Source: Anthropogastromicrobium sp052273485 (GTDB taxonomy: Bacteria > Bacillota > Clostridia > Lachnospirales > Lachnospiraceae). From it: a DNA stretch of 64,000 nt. The translations under genes and the position numbers were made by a program. Below the pieces are notes generated by a model. It saw nothing but the letters and a program-made list of their open reading frames with translations. It made no database searches and had not been told where the DNA came from. Within the stretch, counting starts at the first letter, position 1, and each line of letters opens with the position of its first letter. The stretch covers positions 62,001 to 126,000 of the forward strand of contig DAVZID010000001.1 of assembly GCA_052273485.1 (NCBI GenBank), written 5' to 3'. This document shows, piece by piece, positions 33,663 through 41,772 of the stretch.

Positions 33663-35201
33663 ATGATACCATTTGCAATTTTATCAGGAAAGATCAAGAC
33701 AAAAGCAGGTGAAAAGGAAATCCGCATATTGGAATTGTCGCCGGAATATTTTACCTTTCGACTGTTAGCAAAACAGGCAAAGCAGTATGCACAAGCGTTT
33801 ACAGAGGCAGGACAGCAAAACACAATCGAGCTGTCCTTTTTTCAATTTACAAAAAAGAAGTATCATGAATTGTCATTGAATTGTGAAACAGACGTAAAAC
33901 GAGTGGAATTGCTTCCAACGGAAATGGGAACGAATTCCCTTTTGATTGCTGAGATTCGTATTACGGTTGAAAATCAGGAATATCGTGAGTGCGCCGAAGT
34001 CTTAAATAGAGAATATCTAAAATATGTATATTTAAAGCTAGAGGAAACAGATGCGGATGTGTCGCAGGCATTGACAGGTTATCCGGCACAAAAAGAGCAG
34101 ATTTATTCTGAAAATTTAATCAAGCAAAGAGAAAAGTGGAATCAAACTATTTTTTGCAATGATTCTAACAAAGGGGAAAAAATAGGAGATGGCTGTAAGA
34201 ACGAGACTATGGCAAACGAAATTTCTTATTGCGAGCTTGGAATCGAGCTGGATAATCCATCCTGGTATCAGGCATATGAATCGTGTTCGTTGGATGAATT
34301 CATTACAATTTATTGGGAAAGCAGTGGTCTTTCACCGTTTCATCCGCTTCGCGCACAACATCCGATGCCAGAATACCTGTACATCGGAAATGCGTACTGT
34401 CTACATCTGTTTCCAAAGGGAAAACAGCTTTATAGGTTGCTCGAAAAAGCACTGAAAGATACGTTTTTCCTAGTTCTCGTATTTGCGCCGGTGGAAGAAA
34501 AAAATATGGAAAAAATGGAAGAAATATTGCAATGCCTGGCAAATTGGTCTATTGAAAAAAAGATTCGGCTGGAGTTAGAGTTAAATGACTGGGGAATGGC
34601 TGGAATGATACGAAAAAAATATCCAAATCTGTTTTTACTAACGCTAGGTCGTCTTTTGTCAAAACAGCGAAGAGATACGCGAATGCGGTATTTGAATCCC
34701 ATAAAGAAAACGGATATCGAAGAAACTATGCAAAACAGTCAAAAAGAGGATGATTTTGGTCAGGGACCGATTCAAACTGTATTTTATCAGAAGTATCTGC
34801 GTGAGCATTTTTGTATCACGCGTGCAGCATTTCAGAGCTGTGGGTACGAGCAGGCGTTTCCAGAACCAGACAGCGGCATAGAAACAACACTTCATTTTCC
34901 ATTTTTCCAAATGAATACATCAGGCTGGTGTCCACTGCTTGCCAGATTGCATCGTGGTGATCGGGGCAAGCAAAAAGCAGTATTGTCTTGTGATTGTGAG
35001 TGCATGCAGTATGCATTCGAATATCCAGATTTTTTGCAAATGATAGGACGGTATAACAGTATATTTGGATATGATTCGATCATGATTAAGCGAATGAATC
35101 CTACAACACAAGAAAAGAAAGAAAGTATGAAAACGGTTCGCCTTGTTGCTGGATTTTTAAACACACCGAAAAATGTAGATAAAAAGGAGTTTGATCAGTG
35201 A
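33663..35201 (+). CDS. Unrecognised 512-residue protein paired with a U32 protein
   Basis: I do not recognise the family with confidence. From ATG 33663 (AGAGG 7 bases upstream), 512 residues, no signal peptide or membrane helix. The first 100 residues look PilZ-like in pattern (beta strands, ELSPEYFTFRLL), residues 180-300 are mixed, and the last third carries several Cys, with SGWCPLL, SCDCEC and CITRAAFQSCG, which could bind metal. The stop overlaps the GTG start of the U32 gene by four bases, so the two proteins are very likely partners. AT-richer than its neighbours. Confidence 0.75.
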   Translation: MIPFAILSGKIKTKAGEKEIRILELSPEYFTFRLLAKQAKQYAQAFTEAGQQNTIELSFFQFTKKKYHELSLNCETDVKRVELLPTEMGTNSLLIAEIRITVENQEYRECAEVLNREYLKYVYLKLEETDADVSQALTGYPAQKEQIYSENLIKQREKWNQTIFCNDSNKGEKIGDGCKNETMANEISYCELGIELDNPSWYQAYESCSLDEFITIYWESSGLSPFHPLRAQHPMPEYLYIGNAYCLHLFPKGKQLYRLLEKALKDTFFLVLVFAPVEEKNMEKMEEILQCLANWSIEKKIRLELELNDWGMAGMIRKKYPNLFLLTLGRLLSKQRRDTRMRYLNPIKKTDIEETMQNSQKEDDFGQGPIQTVFYQKYLREHFCITRAAFQSCGYEQAFPEPDSGIETTLHFPFFQMNTSGWCPLLARLHRGDRGKQKAVLSCDCECMQYAFEYPDFLQMIGRYNSIFGYDSIMIKRMNPTTQEKKESMKTVRLVAGFLNTPKNVDKKEFDQ

Positions 35202-36202
35202 AACTGACAGTAGGACTTGGTTCGATTGACGATTATATCCCATATGTAGAGGCTGGAGCGGATGAGTTTTTCTGTGGCTATGTGCCGCATGAGTGGATGA
35301 TACATGGCGGCTTGAAGTATCCGTTAAATCGCCGTGAAGTCCTGTATTATAATGTGCAGATTGGGTCGGAAAGTGAGCTGGAGATCTTGGCAGAGCTTGT
35401 CCATCAAAAAGGAAAGCCTGTCACGATTGCATTAAATGGATTGTTCTATGCATCGCATCAATATCCGATGATCGCCAGCCTGATTCATCGCTTGTTTTAC
35501 ATGGGCTTTTCCTCCTTTATCGTAGGCGATATGGCACTTCTTGTTTTTTTAAAACAGCACATAACAGAACCAATTACACTTCACATAAGCGGTGAGCTTT
35601 CGGAAACCAATCATAGTATGATTGATGAGATGAGGCTTCTTGGCGCGAAACGAGTGATCTTTCATCGCAAGGTAACACCGCAGGAGATGAAAAGTTGTAT
35701 TGTTTATCAGAAGAGGATGCATCCCAATCAGCTATTGGAGTATGAGGCATTTGCATTAAACGAGATGTGTCATTTTACAGGAGCTTTTTGCAACAGCCTT
35801 CACTGTGATGAGCTGGCACCGGCCTGTCGTTTGCCCTATCGACTTGTAAAAATAGAAGATGATAAAAAAGTGGAACAAATCAGTTCGAAATGGCCCCAAG
35901 AACTGATCGCAACAATCACAAATCCAGAAGAACAAAAAGATGAATTCTTCGAGGACGACTATCTACTTGGACGAAGCGGATGTGGTTTGTGTGCGCTTTG
36001 GCAGCTGCGAGATGCAGGAATTACGCATTTAAAGCTAGTAAGCCGCGGAAATTATACAGCGGATACCATAGAAGATATCCGCTGCTTAAAACGTGCACTT
36101 GCAATTTTAGAAAAATCTGCCTGCGAAGCCGATTATCAAAATCAAATGCGCCGCGAGCTGTTTCCAAAAGGATGCAGTCACAATTGCTACTATATCATGT
36201 GA
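35198..36202 (+). CDS. Peptidase U32 family protein
   Basis: 334 residues from GTG 35198 (AAGGAG upstream; GTGA overlap with the previous gene). The beta/alpha barrel start MKLTVGLGSIDDYIPYVEAGADEFFCGY and the HISGELSETN region fit the U32 family. Cys residues in MCHFTGAFCNSLHC and ACRLPY, and CGLCALWQL near the end, resemble the iron-sulfur Cys set of U32 proteins. Family members include RlhA and TrhP, which hydroxylate rRNA and tRNA cytidine or uridine, and UbiU/UbiV; few are proven peptidases. Function here is unknown; the partner protein is also Cys-rich. Confidence 0.82.
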   Translation: MKLTVGLGSIDDYIPYVEAGADEFFCGYVPHEWMIHGGLKYPLNRREVLYYNVQIGSESELEILAELVHQKGKPVTIALNGLFYASHQYPMIASLIHRLFYMGFSSFIVGDMALLVFLKQHITEPITLHISGELSETNHSMIDEMRLLGAKRVIFHRKVTPQEMKSCIVYQKRMHPNQLLEYEAFALNEMCHFTGAFCNSLHCDELAPACRLPYRLVKIEDDKKVEQISSKWPQELIATITNPEEQKDEFFEDDYLLGRSGCGLCALWQLRDAGITHLKLVSRGNYTADTIEDIRCLKRALAILEKSACEADYQNQMRRELFPKGCSHNCYYIM

Positions 36203-36215
36203 GAATTGCGGCGTA

Positions 36216-37193
36216 TTAAATGGACAGCTGCGTGCGAAGCCATGCATCTGCAAGAACAGGCCAAATCGAAACCTCTGGGTTTGGTTCGCGCGTAGACGGA
36301 TTGCCAGGCATATGGTTTGGAATTTCTTTTTCCAGATCAGCAAGTTTTTCATCAGAGACCTCAACACCTGCAGTACCAGCCTTAATTGCGTCAATTGTAT
36401 GTGCAAAAGGCTCTAATGTATATAGCTCACCAAAGATACCCTGTGCCCACGAAGCAGTTGCAAGAGAAAGACCATGAGGGCCCTGTGAGAAAACATGATG
36501 CGCAAACGGAACACCCTGCTTCTTGCAGGCGTCCGCAAACAGGTAGCTGTTTTCAACAGGAACACATTCATCGGTCACAGTTTGCCACAGAAAGCTCGGT
36601 GGTGTTTGCGGTGTAACCTGTGTTTCAAGAGACATGTACTGCAGTTCATCCGCGGTCGGATGAGTACCGAGGAGGTTTTGCATGGAGCCTGCGTGTGTGA
36701 ATGGGCCAGAAGTAATAACTGGGTAGCATAACAGCATTGCATCCGGTCTTGCCGAAACATCACGATATTCAGGCTTGACTTCCTTGATATCCTCATAGTG
36801 AACACCCTCACTGGCAACAAGATGGCCGCCAGCTGAGAAACCGCATGTTGCGATGCAATCAGGCTTAATGTCGTATTTCTCACTTCGGCTTCTGATGATG
36901 CGGACTGCACGGGCAAGGTCACGCATCGGCTGATCTTTAAGCGCAGTTGTGCCAAGCAAATTGGTGGTGTAGGTCAAAACAAAGGTCTGGTAGCCCTTGT
37001 GGTAGAAATCAAGGGCAACAATACCAGCCTCAGTAGGGGATGCGATATAATAGGCACCTCCCGGAACTACCAGCACACAGGGACGCTTCTTTTTGTCTTC
37101 GTGCAGATAGCCAGTCAAAAATGGAACAAAACCATAGCTTTGCGGCCAGGTATATTCGCCGTCCTCCCAAATTGAAAAACGAATTGTTTTCAT
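36216..37193 (-). CDS. Alpha/beta hydrolase (BD-FAE / acetyl-xylan-esterase-like)
   Basis: 325-residue predicted cytoplasmic esterase. Nucleophile Ser120 in GFSAGG, oxyanion region VVPGGAYY (43-50), and Asp208 (VTDECVP) and His240 (GPHGLSL) complete the triad. Order and spacing fit the hormone-sensitive-lipase/BD-FAE group that removes acetyl or other acyl groups from sugars. A possible GGAAAGG lies about 14 bases before ATG 37193. It is convergent with the U32 gene and divergent from the glycosyltransferase; repeat copy C lies in the divergent gap. Confidence 0.87.
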   Translation of the reverse strand: MKTIRFSIWEDGEYTWPQSYGFVPFLTGYLHEDKKKRPCVLVVPGGAYYIASPTEAGIVALDFYHKGYQTFVLTYTTNLLGTTALKDQPMRDLARAVRIIRSRSEKYDIKPDCIATCGFSAGGHLVASEGVHYEDIKEVKPEYRDVSARPDAMLLCYPVITSGPFTHAGSMQNLLGTHPTADELQYMSLETQVTPQTPPSFLWQTVTDECVPVENSYLFADACKKQGVPFAHHVFSQGPHGLSLATASWAQGIFGELYTLEPFAHTIDAIKAGTAGVEVSDEKLADLEKEIPNHMPGNPSTREPNPEVSIWPVLADAWLRTQLSI

Positions 37194-37571
37194 AGTAAAT
37201 TACCATGCCTTTCCGTAAGAGTTGCAGCTAAGGCTGCATTTCTTTCGTTATAACATGCTTTTCCTAGAATGGCAAGCGTAAATTTTATTGCTTATGAGGG
37301 AGGCTGCGAATTATGTAGTGGATGGGAAGGCGAATGTGATTTACGAGGCCGAACGTTGTAGCGGGACTTTCAAAATAACGTATGATAATAAGTAGTGTAA
37401 CAGGTGCCCGCGGAAAAGAGAGGCCGACAAACACTTCGCCGAGCCACCCTTTGGAAACCTTGCGGGGAAAGCAATACCTAGACATTCCTGTTTGAATATG
37501 ATAACATAAGGAAAACAACAAACAATGAAAAAGAAGCAATTACGAAAAAGCGATAAAGAAAGGCAAACTAG
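37194..37571. other. Divergent intergenic stretch with repeat copy C
   Basis: 378 bases. Holds a small hairpin TTGCAGC-taa-GGCTGCA-like element near 37224-37240 and copy C of the 130-nt element (37321-37449). The last 50 bases are AT-rich with GATAAAGAAAGGC as the ribosome binding region of the glycosyltransferase gene. No small gene is supported. Confidence 0.6.
37321..37449 (+). repeat. 130-nt palindromic element, copy C
   Basis: 129 bases. Shares TTTACGAGGC, AACGTTGTAGCGGGACTTTC, AAATAACGTATGATA, GTAACAGGTGCCCG and GCCGACAAA with copy A, but the outer arms differ: GGATGG, GGCGAA and GTG replace GGGCGCT, GACGA and ATG, and the opposite arm changes to match (CCACCC, TTCGCC, CAC). An internal loop with GA on both sides is kept. 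TTATGTAGTG precedes it, as in copy B. Confidence 0.8.
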
Positions 37572-38786
37572 ATGAGAGTATTAATTTTATCCTGTGGCAC
37601 AGGTGGTGGCCATAACGCGGCGGCACATGCAATGAAAGAAGCCTTTGAACTGCGCGGTCATCATGCAGATGTATTAAATCCGTATACCCGAAAGACAAAC
37701 AAACTAGCAAATGTCATAGATACCTTATACGTTCGGCTGGTGCAGATCTCTCCAACACTTTTTGGTTTTACCTATAAGATTGGTGATGCCTGCCGCAGAC
37801 TGCCATGGCGCTCTCCAGTTTACTTTGCAAATGCAGAGATGGTTCCGGTCATGGAGCAGTACTTAGTAAAAAATCAGTATGATGCAATCGTGATGCCTCA
37901 CCTATTTCCAGCAGAAATCATTACCCAGATGAAGGCAAAGGGCATTGCGTTACCGCCCACAATTTTTGTCGCAACGGATTATGCGTGCATTCCATTCACA
38001 GAGGAAACAGATTGTGATGCCTATGTGATTCCATCGCGCCATGTGCGGTATGATTTCTTAAGACGGGGGATTCCAGAAGAAAAGATCAAGGCACTCGGTA
38101 TTCCAGTCCGTCAGACCTTTGCGCAGAAAATCTCAAAAGAAAAAGCCAGAGAAAAACTTGGTTTAGAGCAGGATACGTTCTATACGCTTGTCTGTGCAGG
38201 CAGTATGGGGGCTGGTGGCATCGTAAAGACAATTAAGGTATTGTACCATTGGTGTAAAAAGCAAAATCAGAAATTAGAAAAAAGAAACTGTAGAGAGCAA
38301 AAGAAAAATAAGAACCGAAATACGATTCAAAAACAGAATCCGCAACAACATCAGACAAAGCTGATCATCATCTGTGGAAATAATAAAGTATTGTACGATG
38401 CGCTTCATAAGATTTTAGGAGGAGATGAGCATGTAATCCTCATAGGCTTTACCGATCAGATGGCACTATACATGAAGGCAAGCGATGTCTGTATTACCAA
38501 GCCGGGTGGATTGTCCAGTACGGAGGCTGCAGTTGCCAATGTGCCGTTTATTCATGCGATGGCAATTCCAGGCTGTGAGACACAAAATCTGGATTTCTTT
38601 GAGTCCTGTGGGATGAGTATCGGAGTACGAAAATCAAGAGGAGAACTGATTCGAGCCATTAAGCGGCTTCAAAATAGACAGCTTCAAGAGACGATGAAGC
38701 TAGCACAAAAGAAATTTGTGCGTTCGGACAGCGGTGAAGCGATTTGTCGCCTGGTCGAGAAAATGGTACAGGAAAGACAAAGGTGA
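37572..38786 (+). CDS. UgtP/MGDG-synthase-like glycosyltransferase (GT28)
   Basis: 404 residues. N-terminal MGDG_synth domain (VLILSCGTGGGHNAAAHAM, 3-21; residues 20-165) and C-terminal GT-B nucleotide-sugar domain (VCAGSMGAGG, KLIIICGNN, and the donor block CITKPGGLSSTEA). Enzymes of this family add glucose or galactose to diacylglycerol to make glycolipids and lipoteichoic-acid anchors at the inner membrane face. An extra Lys/Gln/Asn-rich insert (about residues 229-263) sits between two strands and looks disordered. Start ATG 37572 with GAAAGGC about 10 bases upstream. Sugar donor not deducible. Confidence 0.88.
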   Translation: MRVLILSCGTGGGHNAAAHAMKEAFELRGHHADVLNPYTRKTNKLANVIDTLYVRLVQISPTLFGFTYKIGDACRRLPWRSPVYFANAEMVPVMEQYLVKNQYDAIVMPHLFPAEIITQMKAKGIALPPTIFVATDYACIPFTEETDCDAYVIPSRHVRYDFLRRGIPEEKIKALGIPVRQTFAQKISKEKAREKLGLEQDTFYTLVCAGSMGAGGIVKTIKVLYHWCKKQNQKLEKRNCREQKKNKNRNTIQKQNPQQHQTKLIIICGNNKVLYDALHKILGGDEHVILIGFTDQMALYMKASDVCITKPGGLSSTEAAVANVPFIHAMAIPGCETQNLDFFESCGMSIGVRKSRGELIRAIKRLQNRQLQETMKLAQKKFVRSDSGEAICRLVEKMVQERQR

Positions 38787-38828
38787 TTGAGAAGTGCTGA
38801 TGAACGATCGGTTATGGAATGCTCATTT

Positions 38829-38866
38829 AAAAGAAAAACAGGGGGCAGACGTATGATCAGCCCCCT
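38829..38866 (-). terminator. Terminator of the YoaK-type gene
   Basis: On the minus strand CAGGGGGC, 13-base loop, GCCCCCTG, then TTTTTCTTTT. The hairpin may also serve the plus-strand glycosyltransferase gene, which lacks a T-run on its side. Confidence 0.8.
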
Positions 38867-38884
38867 GAATTTAAGTCAGCAGCC

Positions 38885-39610
38885 TTAGTGGCCAGCCGGC
38901 TTTTTATTTAATAGATCGTGTTCCCAAGTAAGATCTGCATGAGCAAGTCTGAAAAATAAAATCAAAAGAGGAATCAAAGCGATCCAGATTGATTTTTCAT
39001 TCATAAAGTGACAGAAGACTGCAAGGAGCATTGCTCCGGTGGAGAAACAGACAATCATGCCTAGATGCTCCAGACCACGCTTAAATCCCTTGTGATCATG
39101 CTTGCGGAATAGCTTTGCAAAGCCGATACCAACCTGACGAATGTGGTTGGTACAGAAGGTAGTTGCCATCGGAATCCCTTCTGCCTGACGGAAGGTGTTG
39201 TATTGCATGGAAGCAATAAAGTTAACTGCTACCTGAACTACCTGATCTGGAACAGACTTTGGAATAAATCCGATAATGAAAAGAGTAAGTGCTTCAAATC
39301 CGACTAGCCAGGTATCCCAACGGAACAGTCCGTAGTGTTTGATCGGGGTTGGGAGAATCTCGGAGACAATCGCACCGAGGAAATAGGCGGATATTGGAAG
39401 AAAGTAATAAAATGCGTGGCTCCATTCTCCTTCGCCAAGCGCGATACCCATCATCAAAAAGTTTGCTGTCTGAGCATTACAGAAAACACCACCGCGTACT
39501 ACATATGTATACGCGCCCATTATGCCAGATGTAAGCATTAAAAGATAGAAAACGCTTACATGCTCGCAGGTCAGATAACCAGAAGAATCATGTCTCAATT
39601 TAAGAGTCAT
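38885..39610 (-). CDS. DUF1275 (YoaK) family membrane protein
   Basis: 241 residues, about six hydrophobic segments, with family blocks SGIMGAYTYVVRGGVFCNAQTANF (first helix region), a central VNFIASMQYNTFRQ and ATTFCTNHIRQVG. The family is widespread and uncharacterised, thought to be a transporter-like protein. AAGGAGATG precedes ATG 39610. A possible TTGCTT-17-TATTTT promoter lies upstream. It stands alone, divergent from the XRE-aminotransferase gene. Confidence 0.88.
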   Translation of the reverse strand: MTLKLRHDSSGYLTCEHVSVFYLLMLTSGIMGAYTYVVRGGVFCNAQTANFLMMGIALGEGEWSHAFYYFLPISAYFLGAIVSEILPTPIKHYGLFRWDTWLVGFEALTLFIIGFIPKSVPDQVVQVAVNFIASMQYNTFRQAEGIPMATTFCTNHIRQVGIGFAKLFRKHDHKGFKRGLEHLGMIVCFSTGAMLLAVFCHFMNEKSIWIALIPLLILFFRLAHADLTWEHDLLNKKPAGH

Positions 39611-39658
39611 TGTAGCACATCTCCTTAAAAAATAATAATGTAAAAATAATAAAAGTAT

Positions 39659-39687
39659 AAAATACCAATAGTATTATTATAAAGCAA
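39659..39687 (-). promoter_or_regulatory. Promoter of the YoaK-type gene
   Basis: On the minus strand TTGCTT (39687-39682), 17 bases, TATTTT (39664-39659), about 50 bases before the ATG. Consensus match only; the region is very AT-rich. Confidence 0.4.
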
Positions 39688-39847
39688 AAAATGATTTAGG
39701 ACTATACACGAAAAGGCCAAAAAAATAGGCAAAAAATAGTCAGAACTTGTCAAAATCGGGAAAGAAAGTGATGTTTTACAAATGATTATTGAAAATATGA
39801 AATGATGAGGAAAAATGATCATTAACGGATACGATACACGATTGATG

Positions 39848-39952
39848 GTTCAAGATATTGAACTTTTAAAATAAAACTTGAACTATTTGCATCAAAGTGC
39901 TATAGTGTCCCTATGAGAAATTGAACCCAGATACAATTTGAGTTTGGTTCAA
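39848..39952. promoter_or_regulatory. TTGAAC operator boxes around the XRE-aminotransferase promoter
   Basis: Two perfect inverted repeats: GTTCAA-gata-TTGAAC (39848-39863) and TTGAACC (39921-39927) with GGTTCAA (39946-39952). A further TTGAAC forms the -35 box (39878-39883). Placement around the promoter suggests autoregulation by the XRE domain of the gene product. Confidence 0.55.
39878..39906 (+). promoter_or_regulatory. Promoter of the XRE-aminotransferase gene
   Basis: TTGAAC (39878-39883), 17 bases, TATAGT (39901-39906). The -35 box is itself one of the TTGAAC boxes. Confidence 0.7.
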
Positions 39953-40019
39953 AATCAATTTATCATTTGGAATTTAGAAATGGATGGAATTGATTTTTAT
40001 GAAGGTATAAGGAGAAGGT

Positions 40020-41639
40020 ATGGCTATGGCAACATTTGCAGAGCGACTGAAAGCAGCGATGGAACAAAAAGGGCTAAAGCAGGCGGATGTGATCCGAATG
40101 GCGCAGCCTGTTGGAGAGCCGGTAGGAATTCGAATCGGCAAGAGCCATATGAGCCAGTATGTAAGCGGAAAAACAGAGCCAAGGCGAGATATCTTAAAGG
40201 TTCTGGCGCAGACACTTGGCGTTGATCTGTTATGGCTTGAGGGTGAGGATGTGCCGATGATTGCAAACAATGTCCAAAAGGCACAGATAAATCCAAGCAA
40301 GGAAGCTGAAAATGAGCCAGATCATACGGCTGATAAACCAATAGAAACAACCACACAGGCGTCTGACCTGAAGGTACAAGACCCACACACGGGCAAAAAA
40401 TCATGGAATATAGGAGAAGATGGCATGAGAACATTTAGTAAATCATCAAAGTTGGATAATGTATTGTATGACGTAAGAGGACCGGTTGTCGAGGAGGCAA
40501 AGCGAATGGAAGATGCGGGTATGCATGTCCTGAAGTTAAACATCGGAAACCCGGCTCCGTTTGGATTTCGAACCCCAGAGGAGGTTATCTTCGATATGCG
40601 TCAGCAGCTGACTGAGTGTGAGGGCTATTCCGATTCCAAGGGTCTGTTCTCTGCAAGAAAGGCAATCATGCAGTACGCACAGTTAAAGAACCTTCCGAAT
40701 GTTACGATCAACGATATTTACACCGGAAATGGTGTCAGTGAATTAATCAATCTGTCCATGCAGGCGCTTCTCGATGAAGGCGATGAAATTTTGATCCCGT
40801 CTCCAGATTATCCGCTATGGACTGCAACGGCAACACTTGCAGGCGGTAAGGTTGTTCACTACATTTGCGATGAGCAGGCAGAGTGGTATCCGGATATGGA
40901 CGATATTCGAAAGAAGATCACCGATCGTACCAAGGCGATTGTCCTGATTAACCCGAATAACCCAACTGGTGCATTGTATCCAAAGGAAGTACTGATGGAG
41001 ATTGTAAAGATTGCAAGAGAGCATCAGTTAATCATCTTCTCTGATGAGATTTATGATCGCCTTGTTATGGACGGCGAGGAGCATATCTCCATTGCATCGT
41101 TGGCACCCGATTTGTTCTGTGTTACCTTCAGTGGACTTTCTAAGTCTCACATGATCGCAGGTTTTCGTATCGGCTGGATGATTTTAAGTGGAAAGAAGGA
41201 GATGGCAAAGGATTATATCGAGGGCTTAAACATGCTTTCAAACATGCGTCTTTGCTCCAATGTTCCAGCGCAGTCGATCGTGCAGACAGCACTTGGCGGT
41301 TATCAAAGCGTCAACAACTACATTGTTCCAGGCGGACGTATCTATGAGCAGCGAGAGTTTATTTATAAGACTTTAAATGATATTCCAGGTATCAGCGTAG
41401 TAAAGCCAAAGGCAGCATTCTACGCATTTCCGAAGATTGATACAAAGCGCTTCAATATCACCAATGACGAGAAATTTGCCCTTGATTTCTTAAGAGAAAA
41501 GAAGGTGCTGATTGTACATGGTGGCGGCTTTAACTGGAAGCAGCCAGATCACTTCCGTATCGTTTATCTGCCGCGTATCGAGGTACTTGAGGAGTCATTG
41601 AACAATCTGCGTGATTTCTTAGCAACCTACCAGCAGTAA
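40020..41639 (+). CDS. Fusion of XRE helix-turn-helix domain and class I aminotransferase (AlaA-like)
   Basis: 539 residues from ATG 40020 (AAGGAG upstream). Residues 5-80 form an XRE domain (FAERLKAAMEQKGLKQADV, SHMSQYVSGKTEPRRDILKVLAQTLG), residues 85-135 a disordered linker, and 136-539 a fold-type I PLP enzyme with NPNNPTGA, SDEIYDRL, the PLP Lys in FSGLSKSHM and Arg-containing FRIVYLPR. The enzyme part matches AlaA-like alanine aminotransferases (pyruvate/glutamate). An internal ATG at 40425 preceded by AGGAG could give the enzyme alone. The layout recalls MocR regulators but with XRE instead of GntR. Substrate is by family only. Confidence 0.9.
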   Translation: MAMATFAERLKAAMEQKGLKQADVIRMAQPVGEPVGIRIGKSHMSQYVSGKTEPRRDILKVLAQTLGVDLLWLEGEDVPMIANNVQKAQINPSKEAENEPDHTADKPIETTTQASDLKVQDPHTGKKSWNIGEDGMRTFSKSSKLDNVLYDVRGPVVEEAKRMEDAGMHVLKLNIGNPAPFGFRTPEEVIFDMRQQLTECEGYSDSKGLFSARKAIMQYAQLKNLPNVTINDIYTGNGVSELINLSMQALLDEGDEILIPSPDYPLWTATATLAGGKVVHYICDEQAEWYPDMDDIRKKITDRTKAIVLINPNNPTGALYPKEVLMEIVKIAREHQLIIFSDEIYDRLVMDGEEHISIASLAPDLFCVTFSGLSKSHMIAGFRIGWMILSGKKEMAKDYIEGLNMLSNMRLCSNVPAQSIVQTALGGYQSVNNYIVPGGRIYEQREFIYKTLNDIPGISVVKPKAAFYAFPKIDTKRFNITNDEKFALDFLREKKVLIVHGGGFNWKQPDHFRIVYLPRIEVLEESLNNLRDFLATYQQ

Positions 41640-41678
41640 CCACCTCTAGATCTTAAAGAAAACGTAAGAATGGTTTCC

Positions 41679-41707
41679 TTGTTTTTCAAAATTGCCTATG
41701 GTATAGT
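41679..41707 (+). promoter_or_regulatory. Promoter of the VWA-tubulin gene block
   Basis: TTGTTT (41679-41684), 17 bases, TATAGT (41702-41707), 65 bases before the VWA gene. It is the only convincing promoter seen before the four-gene block. Confidence 0.65.
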
Positions 41708-41772
41708 AAAAGAAAACGCTGTGTCGAAAGATGCAGTTATGAGGTCAGAAAGTGACGTCATAGGGAGGCCGG

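Larger units (their letters stand above)
39611..40019. other. Divergent intergenic stretch with TTGAAC boxes
   Basis: 409 AT-rich bases. It carries the minus-strand promoter at 39659-39687, then about 150 bases with nothing recognisable, and then the TTGAAC-box region and promoter of the XRE-aminotransferase gene (39848-39952). Confidence 0.6.
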
